DNA from: Desulfofustis glycolicus DSM 9705 | GTDB lineage: Bacteria; Desulfobacterota; Desulfobulbia; Desulfobulbales; Desulfocapsaceae | Assembly: GCF_900130015.1 (NCBI RefSeq) | Contig: NZ_FQXS01000031.1 | Span: forward strand, 1 to 49,000 | DNA length: 49,000 nucleotides | Direction of reading: 5' to 3' | Shown: positions 8,333 through 17,636 of the stretch, one piece after another | How the letters are laid out: each line of letters starts with the position of its first letter | Numbering within the stretch: position 1 is the first letter of the stretch | Program-made: the position numbers and the translations under genes | The notes under the pieces: generated by a model | Database searches by the model: none | The model's input: the letters and a program-made list of their open reading frames with translations, nothing else | Told to the model about the DNA's origin: nothing

Positions 8333-8988
8333 GGCCCATCCTCCGGGCCGCCCTGAGCCAACGACAGTGCCAGCATCTCGATCATGACACCCACTGCCCC
8401 TGCCGGATTCTCACCGAAACTGATCACCCCGTCGAGATGTCCTCCCATGACCAGCAGCCGTTGCCCGGATCGGCGACAATCGGCAAAGATCCGCTGGACC
8501 TCGCGCGCCATCTCCGGTGTCCCGTACGACGCCGCCGGATCGGTGCATGGCAGGTGCAGCCGATCCGCCTGCAGCCAGATCTCCGGACAATGGGCATGCA
8601 CGACACACTGCACGGCATCATCGAGACCGTAGATCTGTCCGTGGGTCAGCGCCTCTGAGGACGGTGCGGTCAGGCCCCGGGCCGTGACCGTGTTGCCGGC
8701 CGGGTCCCAGTCGGTCACCCAGGCATAATGCTTTGCCGACAGGGCCGGCAGCCCGCCGGTCTGGGTGCCGGAGACGAGAAACCCGGCAAAATTATCGCCA
8801 CTGATCCGCACGCTGATATTGCCATAGCCGGTGCCATCATAGCGCTCCGGAGACCGGCCGATCAGCCCCAGACGCCAGAGGATCTGCCGCCACGCCTCGA
8901 CCTCTCTGATCATCGCGTCATCGATGCATTCCTGCTCAACAAACTGCAGGGTAAATTTACTGACGCCTTCTGCTGTAGTGCTCATCAT
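8329..8988 (-). CDS. Class II aldolase/adducin family protein (MtnB-like dehydratase or methylthioribulose-1-P aldolase)
   Basis: The about 219-residue protein has the class II aldolase fold. The zinc ligands are seen in VVHAHCPE (HxH) and in MGGHLDG, with SSEALTHGQIYG before them holding the conserved Glu. N-terminal GTGYGNISVR is the phosphate-binding GNxS motif. In this family MtnB dehydrates methylthioribulose-1-phosphate, while Ald2 cleaves it to DHAP and methylthioacetaldehyde. No mtnC, mtnD or mtnK-like gene is in the window, so either role is open. It overlaps mtnA by 4 bp. The start is uncertain: in-frame TTG at 8991 and ATGs at 8988 and 8985 lack a clear ribosome site; 8988 is chosen. 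A restored nitrilase frame would end 21 bp upstream. Confidence 0.85.
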   Translation of the reverse strand: MMSTTAEGVSKFTLQFVEQECIDDAMIREVEAWRQILWRLGLIGRSPERYDGTGYGNISVRISGDNFAGFLVSGTQTGGLPALSAKHYAWVTDWDPAGNTVTARGLTAPSSEALTHGQIYGLDDAVQCVVHAHCPEIWLQADRLHLPCTDPAASYGTPEMAREVQRIFADCRRSGQRLLVMGGHLDGVISFGENPAGAVGVMIEMLALSLAQGGPEDGP

Positions 8989-9009
8989 CAATCTGTCGTT
9001 GATAACAGT

Positions 9010-9829
9010 TCAACCATCCGAAAACAGATCCGGACGACGGTGATTCAGGGCCGGGAATCTGGTGCGGATATCCCGCAGGGCCTGCAGGTCGAGGTCGGCG
9101 GTAATCACCGCCGGACCCGTCCGGGGCCTGGGCGACGACCAGTCCCCATGGATTGACGATCATGCTCCGGCCATAGAGCAGGTGCTGCGGCGGCGCCGCC
9201 CCCCACTGGCCGGCAGCGGCCACCCAGCAGAGATTCTCGATGGCCCTGGCCCGCAGCAACACCTCCCAATGATCCCGGCCGGTCTGCAGCGTGAAGGCCG
9301 CCGGCACCAGCAGGACAGTGGCGCCCCGAGCCGTCAACCGACGAAACAGTTCGGGAAAACGCAGATCGTAACAGGTGGTCATGCCGAAAATAAAATCGTC
9401 GATGGCAAAGGTGACCACCTCGCTACCGGCGGTAATCACGGCGGATTCCCGATACGTCAAGCCGCCCGGGATTTCCACGTCGAACAAATGAATCTTGCGA
9501 TATACCGATATGATGTCACCGTCCGGGTCGACGACGACACCGGTGTTATGGATCCGGCGCTCGCACCGTTCGAGGAAACTGCCGATGTGGACATACACAT
9601 CGAGCCGCCGGCACAATTCCCTGATCCGCGGCAACCAGAAAGCCGAAGCCAGCGGTTCGGCATACTTCTGGCGTAGATGATCGGGCCCGATAAACGGGAA
9701 ATGCTCGGGCAGCATGATCAGTCGCGCACCGCGTTCGGCAAGCTCGTGAATCGCCCGTTCGGCGGCATTCAGGTTTGTCCCCTGGTCGTCTCCAGAGGTG
9801 AGTTGCGCACAACCGATAGTCAGCTTCAT
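9010..9829 (-). CDS. Carbon-nitrogen hydrolase (nitrilase/omega-amidase type), frameshifted near 9109
   Basis: The enzyme class hydrolyses amides; the MtnU-type member deamidates 2-oxo-acid amides formed during methionine salvage. All three catalytic residues are present: Glu-42 in MLPEHFPF, Lys-112 in YRKIHLFD and Cys-153 in TTCYDLRFPE. The start is secure (AGGAGG seven bases before the ATG). Around 9108-9113 the frame breaks. As given, the ORF runs on to 8957 with an Arg/Pro-rich tail and overlaps the next gene. The next frame instead reads VITADLDLQALRDIR then FPALNHRRPDLFSDG and stops at 9010, the expected nitrilase C-terminus. One extra G in GGCGGTG explains it. This may be a real mutation or a sequencing error; the gene is otherwise intact and heads the mtn operon. 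Confidence 0.85.
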
Positions 9830-10051
9830 TGGAGTACCTCCTCTGCCGGCCCTCCCCGAATCTGCACGCTGGGGCTCCTGGTCGGGCCGGGCCGTCCAGA
9901 CTCTTTGTTTACTTCACTATCGACAAGAATGAAAGGGCAGGATCCGGGAAACCGCACAGCCCGGACTGAGGCGCAAACGGAGACGGCCGGGAATCGGTGT
10001 TTTGAGCTCCCGGCCGTATACCAACCGCGTGTTGTGCCGCGTGACTGGCGC

Positions 10052-12049
10052 CTAGACCTTGAAGGCGCCGACGATGCTGTTGAGTTCCTTGGCCATTTGC
10101 TGCAGGTTGGCGGAACTCGTTTCGAGTTGTTTGCTGCTCCGGTTGATCGATTCCGCCGACGCGTTGACTTCCGAGATGTCCTTTGAGATATCGGTGGCCA
10201 CGGTGGAACTCTGGCTGACGTTCTCGTTGACCTCCTGGATGCCCTGGCTGGCCTGGTTGATATTGTTGGCGATTTCCTGGGTTGCCGCGGTCTGTTCCTC
10301 GACCGCGGTGGCAATAGTCGCCACGATGTCGTTGACGCCGCTGATCACCGTGGAAATCTGGTCGATTTCGACACCGGTTGACTGGGTGGTCCGCTGGACC
10401 TCATCGATCAGGTTCTTGATATCAAGGGTTGCCTCGGCAGTCTGCTTAGCCAGTTCCTTGATCTCGTTGGCGACGACGGCAAACCCTTTGCCCGCCTCAC
10501 CGGCCCGGGCTGCCTCGATGGTGGCGTTGAGCGCCAGCAGGTTAGTCTGCTCGGAAATCTCGGTAATCGTCTCGGTCACCCGGCCGATCTTCTCCGCCGC
10601 CTGGCCCAATTCGCTCATCTTGCCGGCTGCATTTTCCGCCTGGTGCACCGCGTCTGTGGAGACACTTCGCGCCTTCTCGGCGTTTTCGGCGATCTCGTTG
10701 ATGGTCGAGGTCATTTCCTCGGCCGCCGCTGCGACCATATTGGTGTTGGTCGCCGACTGCTCCATGGCGGCCGCGACATTGTTCAGGTTGGCACTCATCT
10801 CCTCGGCGGCGGTGGCGACATTGCGCGCCCGTTGCGAGGTATCGTCGGCGCCGCTGGACAATTCACCGGCGATCGAGGACAATTCGACCGAAGAGGAGCC
10901 GACCACCGAGGAGTTCTCGGTGATGCGCTTGATGATTCCCTGCAGTTTTTCGATAAAGGTGTTGAACCAGCGGGCCATCTCGCCGACTTCATCCTTTGAC
11001 TTGACCTGCAACCGCATGGTCAAATCACCCTCGCCCTCGGCGATATCCTTGAGGCCGGCTACCGCATCGTTGATCGGCTTGACGATGGCCAGCGCCGCAA
11101 AGAATACCAGCAGCACGGTCACGATCAGCGCGATCACGCCGACCAGCAAGATCAGGTTGCGGATCGAGTGCGCTGCCGCCAGGAACTCGTCGGTATCCTG
11201 GGTGGCGGCAATAAACCAGTCGACCTCGCTCAGCGGCGCATACCCGGCGACCTTGGGGGTCCCCTGGAAAACATAGGTTTCGACATCTCGTTTACCGGCC
11301 AGCATCGACTGCATGAACCCTTCCATGTCCTCAAGGGTCGCCGGATTGAGAGTGAGGATATGCTCCGGCTTCGGATGAGCAAGGATGAGACCGGTTTGAT
11401 CCGTCATGAAACCGTACCCCGTCTCACCGATCTTTCTTCCAGCCACCAGTTCAACGAGAAAATCGACTTTCATGACCAGGCCGAAGGCTCCGAGAAACTC
11501 CGACGATCCCGATTTGATCGGGGCACAGACGGCGCTGACCAGCTTGTTGGTCGCCTGGGAGCGGACAACCTCGCCAACGACCGGCGTGCCGGAGCTTTTT
11601 ACCTTCTGGAAGTAGGCGCTCTGCCCAATGTTCGCCCCCGTGTACTCCTTGCCGCTGTCCAGCACGCCGGTATAGACGACGCCGGCCGCATCGGTGACGA
11701 AGATTCCCTGGTATTTATCGCCGAGCCTCCCGAACTGCCTGGTCAAATCACCAAACAGCTGTCCGATCTCGGCGGCCGACCCGTCGATACCGGCCTGTTT
11801 GACTTTCTCGGCCACCTCAACGACTGCCCGATTGGCGGCGAAGACCCCAGCGATTTTCTTTTCCTCCACCAGGATATTGTCGACCAGCCGTGCCAGATCG
11901 GCGGCCACATCCTCCGCCCCTTCCATACCGAGCTGGTTCAACGCGTTGGTCGACTTGATCACCGAGATGAAACCGACGATGATCAACGGCAGCAGGACCA
12001 GGACGATTCCTCCCGCGAGCAGCTTGAATCTGATTGACGTTACTTTCAT
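10052..12049 (-). CDS. Methyl-accepting chemotaxis protein with periplasmic double-Cache sensor
   Basis: This about 665-residue transmembrane receptor signals to the CheA kinase. Residues about 8-30 are the first membrane helix ([19 protein letters not shown]). A periplasmic dCache domain follows to about residue 285, with [19 protein letters not shown] as the membrane-distal to proximal Cache strand motif. A second helix ([19 protein letters not shown]) and a HAMP segment ([19 protein letters not shown]) come next. The signalling hairpin tip [19 protein letters not shown] lies at about residue 500-520, and [14 protein letters not shown] follows it. There is no C-terminal CheR pentapeptide. 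An in-frame TTG at 12055 is possible, but the ATG at 12049 begins the natural basic N-terminus. The gene stands alone; the ligand is unknown, though dCache domains often bind amino acids or organic acids. Confidence 0.93.
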   Translation of the reverse strand: MKVTSIRFKLLAGGIVLVLLPLIIVGFISVIKSTNALNQLGMEGAEDVAADLARLVDNILVEEKKIAGVFAANRAVVEVAEKVKQAGIDGSAAEIGQLFGDLTRQFGRLGDKYQGIFVTDAAGVVYTGVLDSGKEYTGANIGQSAYFQKVKSSGTPVVGEVVRSQATNKLVSAVCAPIKSGSSEFLGAFGLVMKVDFLVELVAGRKIGETGYGFMTDQTGLILAHPKPEHILTLNPATLEDMEGFMQSMLAGKRDVETYVFQGTPKVAGYAPLSEVDWFIAATQDTDEFLAAAHSIRNLILLVGVIALIVTVLLVFFAALAIVKPINDAVAGLKDIAEGEGDLTMRLQVKSKDEVGEMARWFNTFIEKLQGIIKRITENSSVVGSSSVELSSIAGELSSGADDTSQRARNVATAAEEMSANLNNVAAAMEQSATNTNMVAAAAEEMTSTINEIAENAEKARSVSTDAVHQAENAAGKMSELGQAAEKIGRVTETITEISEQTNLLALNATIEAARAGEAGKGFAVVANEIKELAKQTAEATLDIKNLIDEVQRTTQSTGVEIDQISTVISGVNDIVATIATAVEEQTAATQEIANNINQASQGIQEVNENVSQSSTVATDISKDISEVNASAESINRSSKQLETSSANLQQMAKELNSIVGAFKV

Positions 12050-12317
12050 CCTCAACCCCCCGATAAACGTTCATGTATCGCCCCTAAGAGCAGCTTTAAA
12101 AACCGAGTACAATGAGTATAGGTCAGCAGCAGGTCAAAATGCAAATCGCCGACTGCAAAAAATTGGCAGGCGCGCGTCACCCGTCGAAACTACAGCGGAA
12201 CAACGCAGCGCCGACGCTCGGACATCTTCCCCGTGACGGATGACCGGCGGAATGGTATAAGGGCACATTTGTCGACTGCGGCAAATCGTCAACCATGCGC
12301 TTTCAGGATGCATCGTC

Positions 12318-13013
12318 ATGCTCGGAACCATCGTCAACGCCCTGGCCATCATCGCCGGTAGCCTGCTTGGCTTGCTCTTCAGTAAAGGGATCGCCGACCG
12401 CTACAAGGAAATCATCCTGAGCGGCGTCGGGTTGTCGGTGGTCTTGATCGGCATCAGGAGCGCGCTGAGTTCCGACGACCTGATGGTGGTGATCTTCTCG
12501 GTGATTATCGGTGCGGTGATCGGTGAATTTCTAGAAATAGAGAAGCGCCTGGAATCGTTCGGCACCTTTCTTGAGAAAAAAGTGACCGCCAAGTCGAGCG
12601 ATTCAAGCTCGTTTGCCCGGGGGTTTGTGACCGCCAGCCTGGTGTTCTGCGTCGGCTCGATGGCCATTGTCGGCTCACTGGAGAGCGGTCTGACCGGCAA
12701 TCACCAGACCCTGTTCGCCAAGTCGATCCTTGATGGCGTTACCTCGATCATCTTCGCATCGGCAATGGGGCTCGGCGTCATATTCTCCAGCCTGGCCGTC
12801 TTCTTCTACCAGGGGGTGATCACCCTGACCGCCGTCTTTATGAAGAGTTTCCTGGTGCCCGCGACTATCGCTCAGATGACCTCGGTGGGGGGCTTGCTGA
12901 TCCTGGCCATCGGCCTGAACATGCTAAAAATCACGTCTATCCGGGTCGGCAATCTGCTGCCCGGCATCTTCCTGCCGCTGCTCTACTTCATGGTTCTGCA
13001 GATCAGTCATTAG
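12318..13013 (+). CDS. DUF554 integral membrane protein
   Basis: The 231-residue protein is almost entirely hydrophobic with about six or seven membrane helices. It begins MLGTIVNALAIIAGSLLGLL and contains GVGLSVVLIGIRSAL, GAVIGEFLEIEKRLE and FCVGSMAIVGSLESGLTG, the conserved landmarks of the DUF554 (YdfK-like) family, which has no firm function. The C-terminal GGLLILAIGLNML also matches. The length is normal. It is transcribed alone; the next gene converges from the other side, only 15 bp away. A role in transport is possible but not shown. Confidence 0.85.
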   Translation: MLGTIVNALAIIAGSLLGLLFSKGIADRYKEIILSGVGLSVVLIGIRSALSSDDLMVVIFSVIIGAVIGEFLEIEKRLESFGTFLEKKVTAKSSDSSSFARGFVTASLVFCVGSMAIVGSLESGLTGNHQTLFAKSILDGVTSIIFASAMGLGVIFSSLAVFFYQGVITLTAVFMKSFLVPATIAQMTSVGGLLILAIGLNMLKITSIRVGNLLPGIFLPLLYFMVLQISH

Positions 13014-13028
13014 CCGGTCCAGGCGCGA

Positions 13029-13541
13029 TCAAAGTTTAGTCCGCACCCGATCCCAACGTTTGATCTGCCAGGTCGTCCGGCCTTCTGCAATCCGATTGCC
13101 GGATTGGTCGGTAACCAGACTCTTCATACAGATGGTGACCGCGTCCTGCTCACGCAGTGGGCCGATGATCTCGTTTTCCAGTCGCTGGTTCGGCAGAAAG
13201 CTCTCGGAGACGATGCCTTCCTTGGCCTGGTAATGGTAATCCACTTCAAGGCGTCCCATGATCAGACGATAAAGCTGTGGATCAAGCCGTGACAACAGCA
13301 GGAACCCGGCCGACATCTCGGCGACGGTAGCAATGGCGCAGGCATGGATGCCGCGCACATGGTTGCGGTTGATCTGGCGGTAGGTGGCGGCGGATCGGAC
13401 CATCTCCTCGGTGATGGCGACGATCCGGAACCCGTGCGGCCGGTTGAACGGGATAACTCGGCTGAGCAGCAGGTTGAGTACCAGCAGCCAGCGCGGCGAG
13501 TTTCGGGCCCGCTCGATCAGTTTCGGCAGATGCTGTATCAT
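13029..13541 (-). CDS. DUF4442 hotdog-fold thioesterase-like protein
   Basis: The 170-residue protein belongs to the DUF4442/PaaI-like hotdog group. The motif NRNHVRGIHACAIATVAEMS (residues about 62-81) gives the N-H-x-x-x-x-H-A arrangement and central helix, and the following strands (LEVDYHYQAKEGIV) fit a hotdog. Members are thought to act on acyl thioesters, but substrates are mostly unknown. The ATG at 13541 is preceded by GGGGGAACGAAA. A divergent or convergent arrangement with the DUF554 gene gives no functional link; the downstream end lies 15 bp from that gene. The metallo-beta-lactamase-fold gene lies 51 bp upstream in the same direction and may be cotranscribed. Confidence 0.75.
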   Translation of the reverse strand: MIQHLPKLIERARNSPRWLLVLNLLLSRVIPFNRPHGFRIVAITEEMVRSAATYRQINRNHVRGIHACAIATVAEMSAGFLLLSRLDPQLYRLIMGRLEVDYHYQAKEGIVSESFLPNQRLENEIIGPLREQDAVTICMKSLVTDQSGNRIAEGRTTWQIKRWDRVRTKL

Positions 13542-13592
13542 TTTCGTTCCCCCGGCTCTTCCCTTCGTTCGCCGCCGCGTGGCAGCGCCGCG

Positions 13593-14534
13593 CTATGTGC
13601 CAACCGCAGCATGATACCCCTCCTCCACCCGGGCGAACAGGCCGGCTTGCTCCAGTGAGGCGCGCAACGGCTCAGGATTTTCGAGAAAATCCTGCATGAA
13701 AATGATCTCCGATGATTTCAGATAGACATGAAAGGGGTCTTTCATCTCCGGAAAGACCTGTTCGATAATACCCGCCACCGAGTTGCGGCCGATGTGCGGC
13801 TTGAGTTGGAGCACCCGCTGCAGCGCCTTGGTTATATAGAAAGAGATAGCCGAATCGACGCTGTCGATGGACTGCCGGTGCCCGGGCAGGATGGTCTTGC
13901 CCTGCAGGCCGGCCAGTTTGACGATGCTGTCGCAATAGGCCCGGTAATTGTTGAAGCGGCCGCCGCTCTCCAGATCGATATCGAGCAGCGGCGACTGAAA
14001 AATCCCGCGCAGCAGCGTGTCGCCGGTGATCGCCCAGTCGTCCCCATGATAGACAAGATCACTCTGGGAGTGCCCCGGGCACGGCAACACCGAAATACCG
14101 AGGTACGCCGGCAGGTCTCGTTCGGCGATCAGGTACTGTTCCGGAACCGGCGGCAACAATCCGCCCCGGCGAAAAGCCTGGCTGAGTTTTTCCAGGTAAT
14201 CCCGGCCAAACCCCATGCCGGCGAGCAACTCGTACATGCGCCGCATCCGCTCGTCGTGATGTATGATCTTCTGCACATCGCGATACGGTAGATAGATCGT
14301 CGCCCCGCTGGTTGCGGCGAGCCAGGCGCTCTGCCCGTAATGATCGATATGGCAGTGACTGACGAGCACGTGCCGAAGGCGGCACAGATCGAGGTTGTCC
14401 TGCAGAAACGCCCTGCCGGTATCAGTCGGCGGCCCGGTGTCGAACAACACCAACTCACCGTCATGCTCGCCGCTGTAACAGTGCACCGGGCCGACCATAT
14501 AGGGGGTGTCTACGGTGTGCTGAATCGGAATCAT
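13593..14534 (-). CDS. Metallo-beta-lactamase-fold hydrolase
   Basis: A 313-residue MBL-fold protein. The metal-binding HxHxDH is SHCHIDHYG (His-60, His-62, Asp-64, His-65). Further ligands are in LPCPGHSQSDLV (His), ITGDTLLRG (Asp) and ILPGHRQSI (His). The C-terminal segment with PHIGRNSVAGIIEQVFPEMK is the winged-helix extension seen in the LACTB2/glyoxalase-II-like branch. An in-frame GTG/TTG start 39 bases upstream is possible; the ATG at 14534 has GGGAG seven bases before it and starts at the first conserved residues. The reaction (thioester, lactone or phosphodiester hydrolysis) is unknown. It sits just downstream of the terminator of the fad operon, so it is probably transcribed separately. 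Confidence 0.85.
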   Translation of the reverse strand: MIPIQHTVDTPYMVGPVHCYSGEHDGELVLFDTGPPTDTGRAFLQDNLDLCRLRHVLVSHCHIDHYGQSAWLAATSGATIYLPYRDVQKIIHHDERMRRMYELLAGMGFGRDYLEKLSQAFRRGGLLPPVPEQYLIAERDLPAYLGISVLPCPGHSQSDLVYHGDDWAITGDTLLRGIFQSPLLDIDLESGGRFNNYRAYCDSIVKLAGLQGKTILPGHRQSIDSVDSAISFYITKALQRVLQLKPHIGRNSVAGIIEQVFPEMKDPFHVYLKSSEIIFMQDFLENPEPLRASLEQAGLFARVEEGYHAAVGT

Positions 14535-14570
14535 GGCGCGCTCCCAGAGCGTGCTGTCAGGCCGGGAAGA

Positions 14571-14614
14571 CAAAGGCCCCCGCTTCCGGCAACAGGGAGC
14601 CGGAAGCGGGGGCC
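14571..14614 (-). terminator. Terminator of the fadD-fadN-fadA-fadE operon
   Basis: A perfect 16-bp stem, GGCCCCCGCTTCCGGC (14575-14590) against GCCGGAAGCGGGGGCC (14599-14614), with an 8-base loop. On the minus strand the stem is followed by TTTGTCTT, a modest U-rich tract. It lies 11 bp past the fadE stop. Confidence 0.85.
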
Positions 14615-14624
14615 ACGGTTCCCG

Positions 14625-16406
14625 TTAACCAAACAGATATCGTTCCTCCTCGCAGGCCGCTTCGGCGAGAAGCCGCTTGGCGGCCAGCAGGCCGGTCGCG
14701 TCATACTTGGTAAAACGCCTGACGCCGGCCAGAATCATGGTCAGCGTGTCGCCCTCCTCGATATAAAAGGCACCCTTGCGGGCCGCTGAGCCTGCGGTCT
14801 CCGACGCACTGAAAGCGAACACCTTGACCGCTGCCCGGACCAGCCCCTGCTTGCGCTCACTGAAACGGGGCAGGGCCTTTTCGGCTCGCAGGACGGCGCT
14901 TTCCAGCGCGAAGATCTGGATGGCGATGTCGGCCGCCGCCATCAAGATCTCCTGTTCATCGGCAATCTTGTCCATGAACTTCTGCACCCCGGTACCGGCC
15001 AGGATCAGAAAGAGCGTCTTGAGATTTTTCAACAAGACCTTCTCGGCAACAAACGGGATGGACTCATCAAGTTCCTCGAAACTCGGGGTCATCAGCGATT
15101 CAAAGGCCTTCATCGCCTCCGCCTGCAGCGGCAATTCGCCCTTCATCGCCTTGCGCAGAATCATGCCGGGGATCAGCAGCCGGTTGATCTCGTTGGTGCC
15201 TTCGAAGATCCGGTTGATCCGCTCATCTCGGTAATAGCGCTCGGCCGGATAGTCGCTGACGAACCCGTAACCGCCGAAGATCTGCACCACCTCGTCGACG
15301 GTCTGGGCCAGAACCTCGCTGCAGAAGACCTTGGAAATGCCGCACTCCGAGGCATACTCCTCGATGCCCTTGAGATATTCGACATAGTAATTGTCGATGT
15401 CCTTGTCGATGGTGGCCAGTTTCTCATCGAGCAGGCCGGCCAACCGGTAGACCAGTGACTCCGAGGCGAAGATGGCGGCGGTCAGGTCAGCGATTTTTTC
15501 GCCGATAGCGCCGAAGCTACTGATCTTCTTCTTGAACTGAACTCGTTCATTGGCGTACTTGATGCCGGTAACCAGGGCCATTTTGGACGCACCGGTGACC
15601 GCGGCGCCGAGCTTGAAACGACCGACATTGAGCACGTTGAAGGCGATTTTGTGGCCCTTACCGATTTCACCGAGGACATTTTCCTCCGGCACTTTGCAAT
15701 TGTCGAGGATGATCTGGGTGGTCGAACTGCCCTTGATGCCCATTTTCTTCTCTTCGGCCCCGACCACCAGGCCGGGAAAATCGCGCTCGACGAGAAAGGC
15801 AGTGAAATGCTGCTTGTCCACCTTGGCAAAAATCGTGAAAATCTGGGCGAACCCACCATTGGTAATGAATTGTTTGGTGCCGTTAAGCACATAGTGGCCG
15901 CCGTCTTCGGACAGCACCGCCGTCGCCTGGGCGCCGAGCGCGTCGCTCCCAGAGCCGGGTTCGGTCAGGCAATAGGCGGCGCACCACTCGCCGGAGATGA
16001 TCCGGCCGAGATATTTTTCTTTCTGCTCCGGCGTGCCGTAATAGACCAGCGGCAGCGTGCCGATGCCGGTATGTGCGGAAAAAGCCACGGAGAACGAGCC
16101 GCCGTAGGAAATCTTTTCCGCCACCAGCATGCTCGAGGCCTTGTCCAGGTCCAGGCCGCCATACTCTTCCGGGGTATCCATCATCAGCAGGCCGAGGTCA
16201 CCGCACTTTTTCATCCCTTCAACGACCAACTCGAAGTTCTGCTGATCGATCTCCTCCATCTTCGGGACGATCTCGTTCATCACGAACTGCTCGGTGGTCT
16301 CGGCGAACTGTTTCTGCTCGTCGCTGAAATCTTCCGGGGTAAACACCGACTCACAGGCAACATCGGCGATCAGGTATTCGCCGCCCTTCAATATCATATC
16401 AGCCAT
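14625..16406 (-). CDS. fadE: Acyl-CoA dehydrogenase, long form with C-terminal extension (FadE/VLCAD-like)
   Basis: This flavoenzyme catalyses the first beta-oxidation step, acyl-CoA to trans-2-enoyl-CoA, and passes electrons to ETF. The 593-residue length matches the Bacillus FadE/VLCAD-like class with an extra C-terminal helical domain (about residues 400-593). Visible motifs: AAYCLTEPGSGSDALGAQA (FAD/substrate), FITNGG, QIFGGYGFVSDYPAERYYRD and RIFEGTNEINRLLIP, whose Glu is the catalytic base. AGAGG precedes the ATG, 15 bp after the fadA stop. The order fadN-fadA-fadE matches the Bacillus fadNAE operon. It shares the promoter at 21954-21982. Chain-length preference is inferred to be medium or long. 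Confidence 0.92.
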   Translation of the reverse strand: MADMILKGGEYLIADVACESVFTPEDFSDEQKQFAETTEQFVMNEIVPKMEEIDQQNFELVVEGMKKCGDLGLLMMDTPEEYGGLDLDKASSMLVAEKISYGGSFSVAFSAHTGIGTLPLVYYGTPEQKEKYLGRIISGEWCAAYCLTEPGSGSDALGAQATAVLSEDGGHYVLNGTKQFITNGGFAQIFTIFAKVDKQHFTAFLVERDFPGLVVGAEEKKMGIKGSSTTQIILDNCKVPEENVLGEIGKGHKIAFNVLNVGRFKLGAAVTGASKMALVTGIKYANERVQFKKKISSFGAIGEKIADLTAAIFASESLVYRLAGLLDEKLATIDKDIDNYYVEYLKGIEEYASECGISKVFCSEVLAQTVDEVVQIFGGYGFVSDYPAERYYRDERINRIFEGTNEINRLLIPGMILRKAMKGELPLQAEAMKAFESLMTPSFEELDESIPFVAEKVLLKNLKTLFLILAGTGVQKFMDKIADEQEILMAAADIAIQIFALESAVLRAEKALPRFSERKQGLVRAAVKVFAFSASETAGSAARKGAFYIEEGDTLTMILAGVRRFTKYDATGLLAAKRLLAEAACEEERYLFG

Positions 16407-16421
16407 CTTTTCACCTCTTAA

Positions 16422-17594
16422 TTACAATCTCTCGAAGATTCCAGCAGCGCCCATACCGCCGCCGATACACATGGTAACCAGACCGTAACGCGCCTTTCGA
16501 CGCCCCATCTCATGGAGCAGGGTGGCAGTAATCTTGGCGCCGGTGCAACCGAGTGGATGCCCCAGTGCAATGGCTCCACCGTTGACATTGAGGATGGAAC
16601 GATCAATTCCCAGCTCTTTGACTACCGCCAGGGCCTGGGCGGCAAAGGCCTCGTTAAGCTCGATCAGTCCAATGTCGCTGAGTTTCATATCGGCCATCTC
16701 GAGTACCGCCGGTATCGCTGCAATCGGACCGATGCCCATTACTTCGGGCGCCACCCCGCGAACCGCGTAAGCGATGAAACGGGCCATCGGCTCACCACCG
16801 AGCCGTTTCAGGTAGTCTTCCGAAACCACCAGCGAAAATGCGGCGCCGTCGGTCATCTGCGAAGAGTTGCCGGCGGTAACCGTTCCGCCGAGTTTGAAAG
16901 CGGGGCGCAACTTGCTCAGTGTCTCAATCGTGGTCCCGGGCCGCACCCCGTCGTCAACCACTACCTCTTCAGTAGTCCGCTTGATCTTCCCTTTTACCAG
17001 TTGCGTCTTCTCGACGGTGACCGGGATGATCTCATCGGTAAATCGACCGGCTTCGATAGCGGCCGCGGCCCTGGCATGGCTGTCGACGGCGAATTCGTCC
17101 ATGGCCTGTCGATCGATGCCGTAGCGCTCGGCCACCAGTTCGGCGGTGATGCCCATGGACGAATAGGCCTCCGGCCAGTCTTCGACCAACGACGGGTTGG
17201 CGCTGTATTTCAACCCGCCGAGCGGTACGCAGGACATCGACTCGGTACCGCCGGCGACGATGCAGTCGGCCAGGCCGAGCATGACCCGCTCCGCGGCCAT
17301 CGAAATAGTCTGCACGCCGGAACAACAGAAACGGTTGATGGTCTGTCCGGGAACCTCGATGGGCAGACCGGCTTTCAGTCCGGCCATTCTCCCCAGATTC
17401 ATGCCCTGCTCGGCCTCCGGGAAGGCACACCCGAGATAGATGTCGTCGACGGTTGCCGGCTCGATGCCGGTCCGCTCGACAAGCCCCTTGATGGCCGTCG
17501 CTGCCAGGTCATCGGGGCGCATATCCTTGAATTTACCCTTGTTGGCCCGGCAGCCTGGCGTCCGGTAACTGGCCAGAATATAGGCTGTTTTCAT
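16422..17594 (-). CDS. fadA: Acetyl-CoA C-acyltransferase (3-ketoacyl-CoA thiolase)
   Basis: Thiolase of 390 residues that cleaves 3-ketoacyl-CoA with CoA in the last beta-oxidation step. The nucleophilic Cys is in NRFCCSGVQTISMAAERV (about residue 90). The second catalytic set is NGGAIALGHPLGCTGAK (His) and TMCIGGGMGAAGIFE (Cys) at the C-terminus. Cytoplasmic; tetramer or complex with FadN is usual in the family. AGGAG precedes the ATG at 17594, 42 bp after fadN. Sequence details fit the degradative thiolase I subgroup rather than biosynthetic PhaA, supported by its neighbours. Confidence 0.95.
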   Translation of the reverse strand: MKTAYILASYRTPGCRANKGKFKDMRPDDLAATAIKGLVERTGIEPATVDDIYLGCAFPEAEQGMNLGRMAGLKAGLPIEVPGQTINRFCCSGVQTISMAAERVMLGLADCIVAGGTESMSCVPLGGLKYSANPSLVEDWPEAYSSMGITAELVAERYGIDRQAMDEFAVDSHARAAAAIEAGRFTDEIIPVTVEKTQLVKGKIKRTTEEVVVDDGVRPGTTIETLSKLRPAFKLGGTVTAGNSSQMTDGAAFSLVVSEDYLKRLGGEPMARFIAYAVRGVAPEVMGIGPIAAIPAVLEMADMKLSDIGLIELNEAFAAQALAVVKELGIDRSILNVNGGAIALGHPLGCTGAKITATLLHEMGRRKARYGLVTMCIGGGMGAAGIFERL

Positions 17595-17636
17595 ATCGTA
17601 ATCTCCTGAATCTTTGACTGAATGGTGAGCGCCGCC

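Noticed and set aside
12056-12120. Sigma28-like flagellar promoter before the first chemoreceptor
   Set aside because: A TAAAGCTG and GGCGATAC are present, but the spacing is three bases too short.
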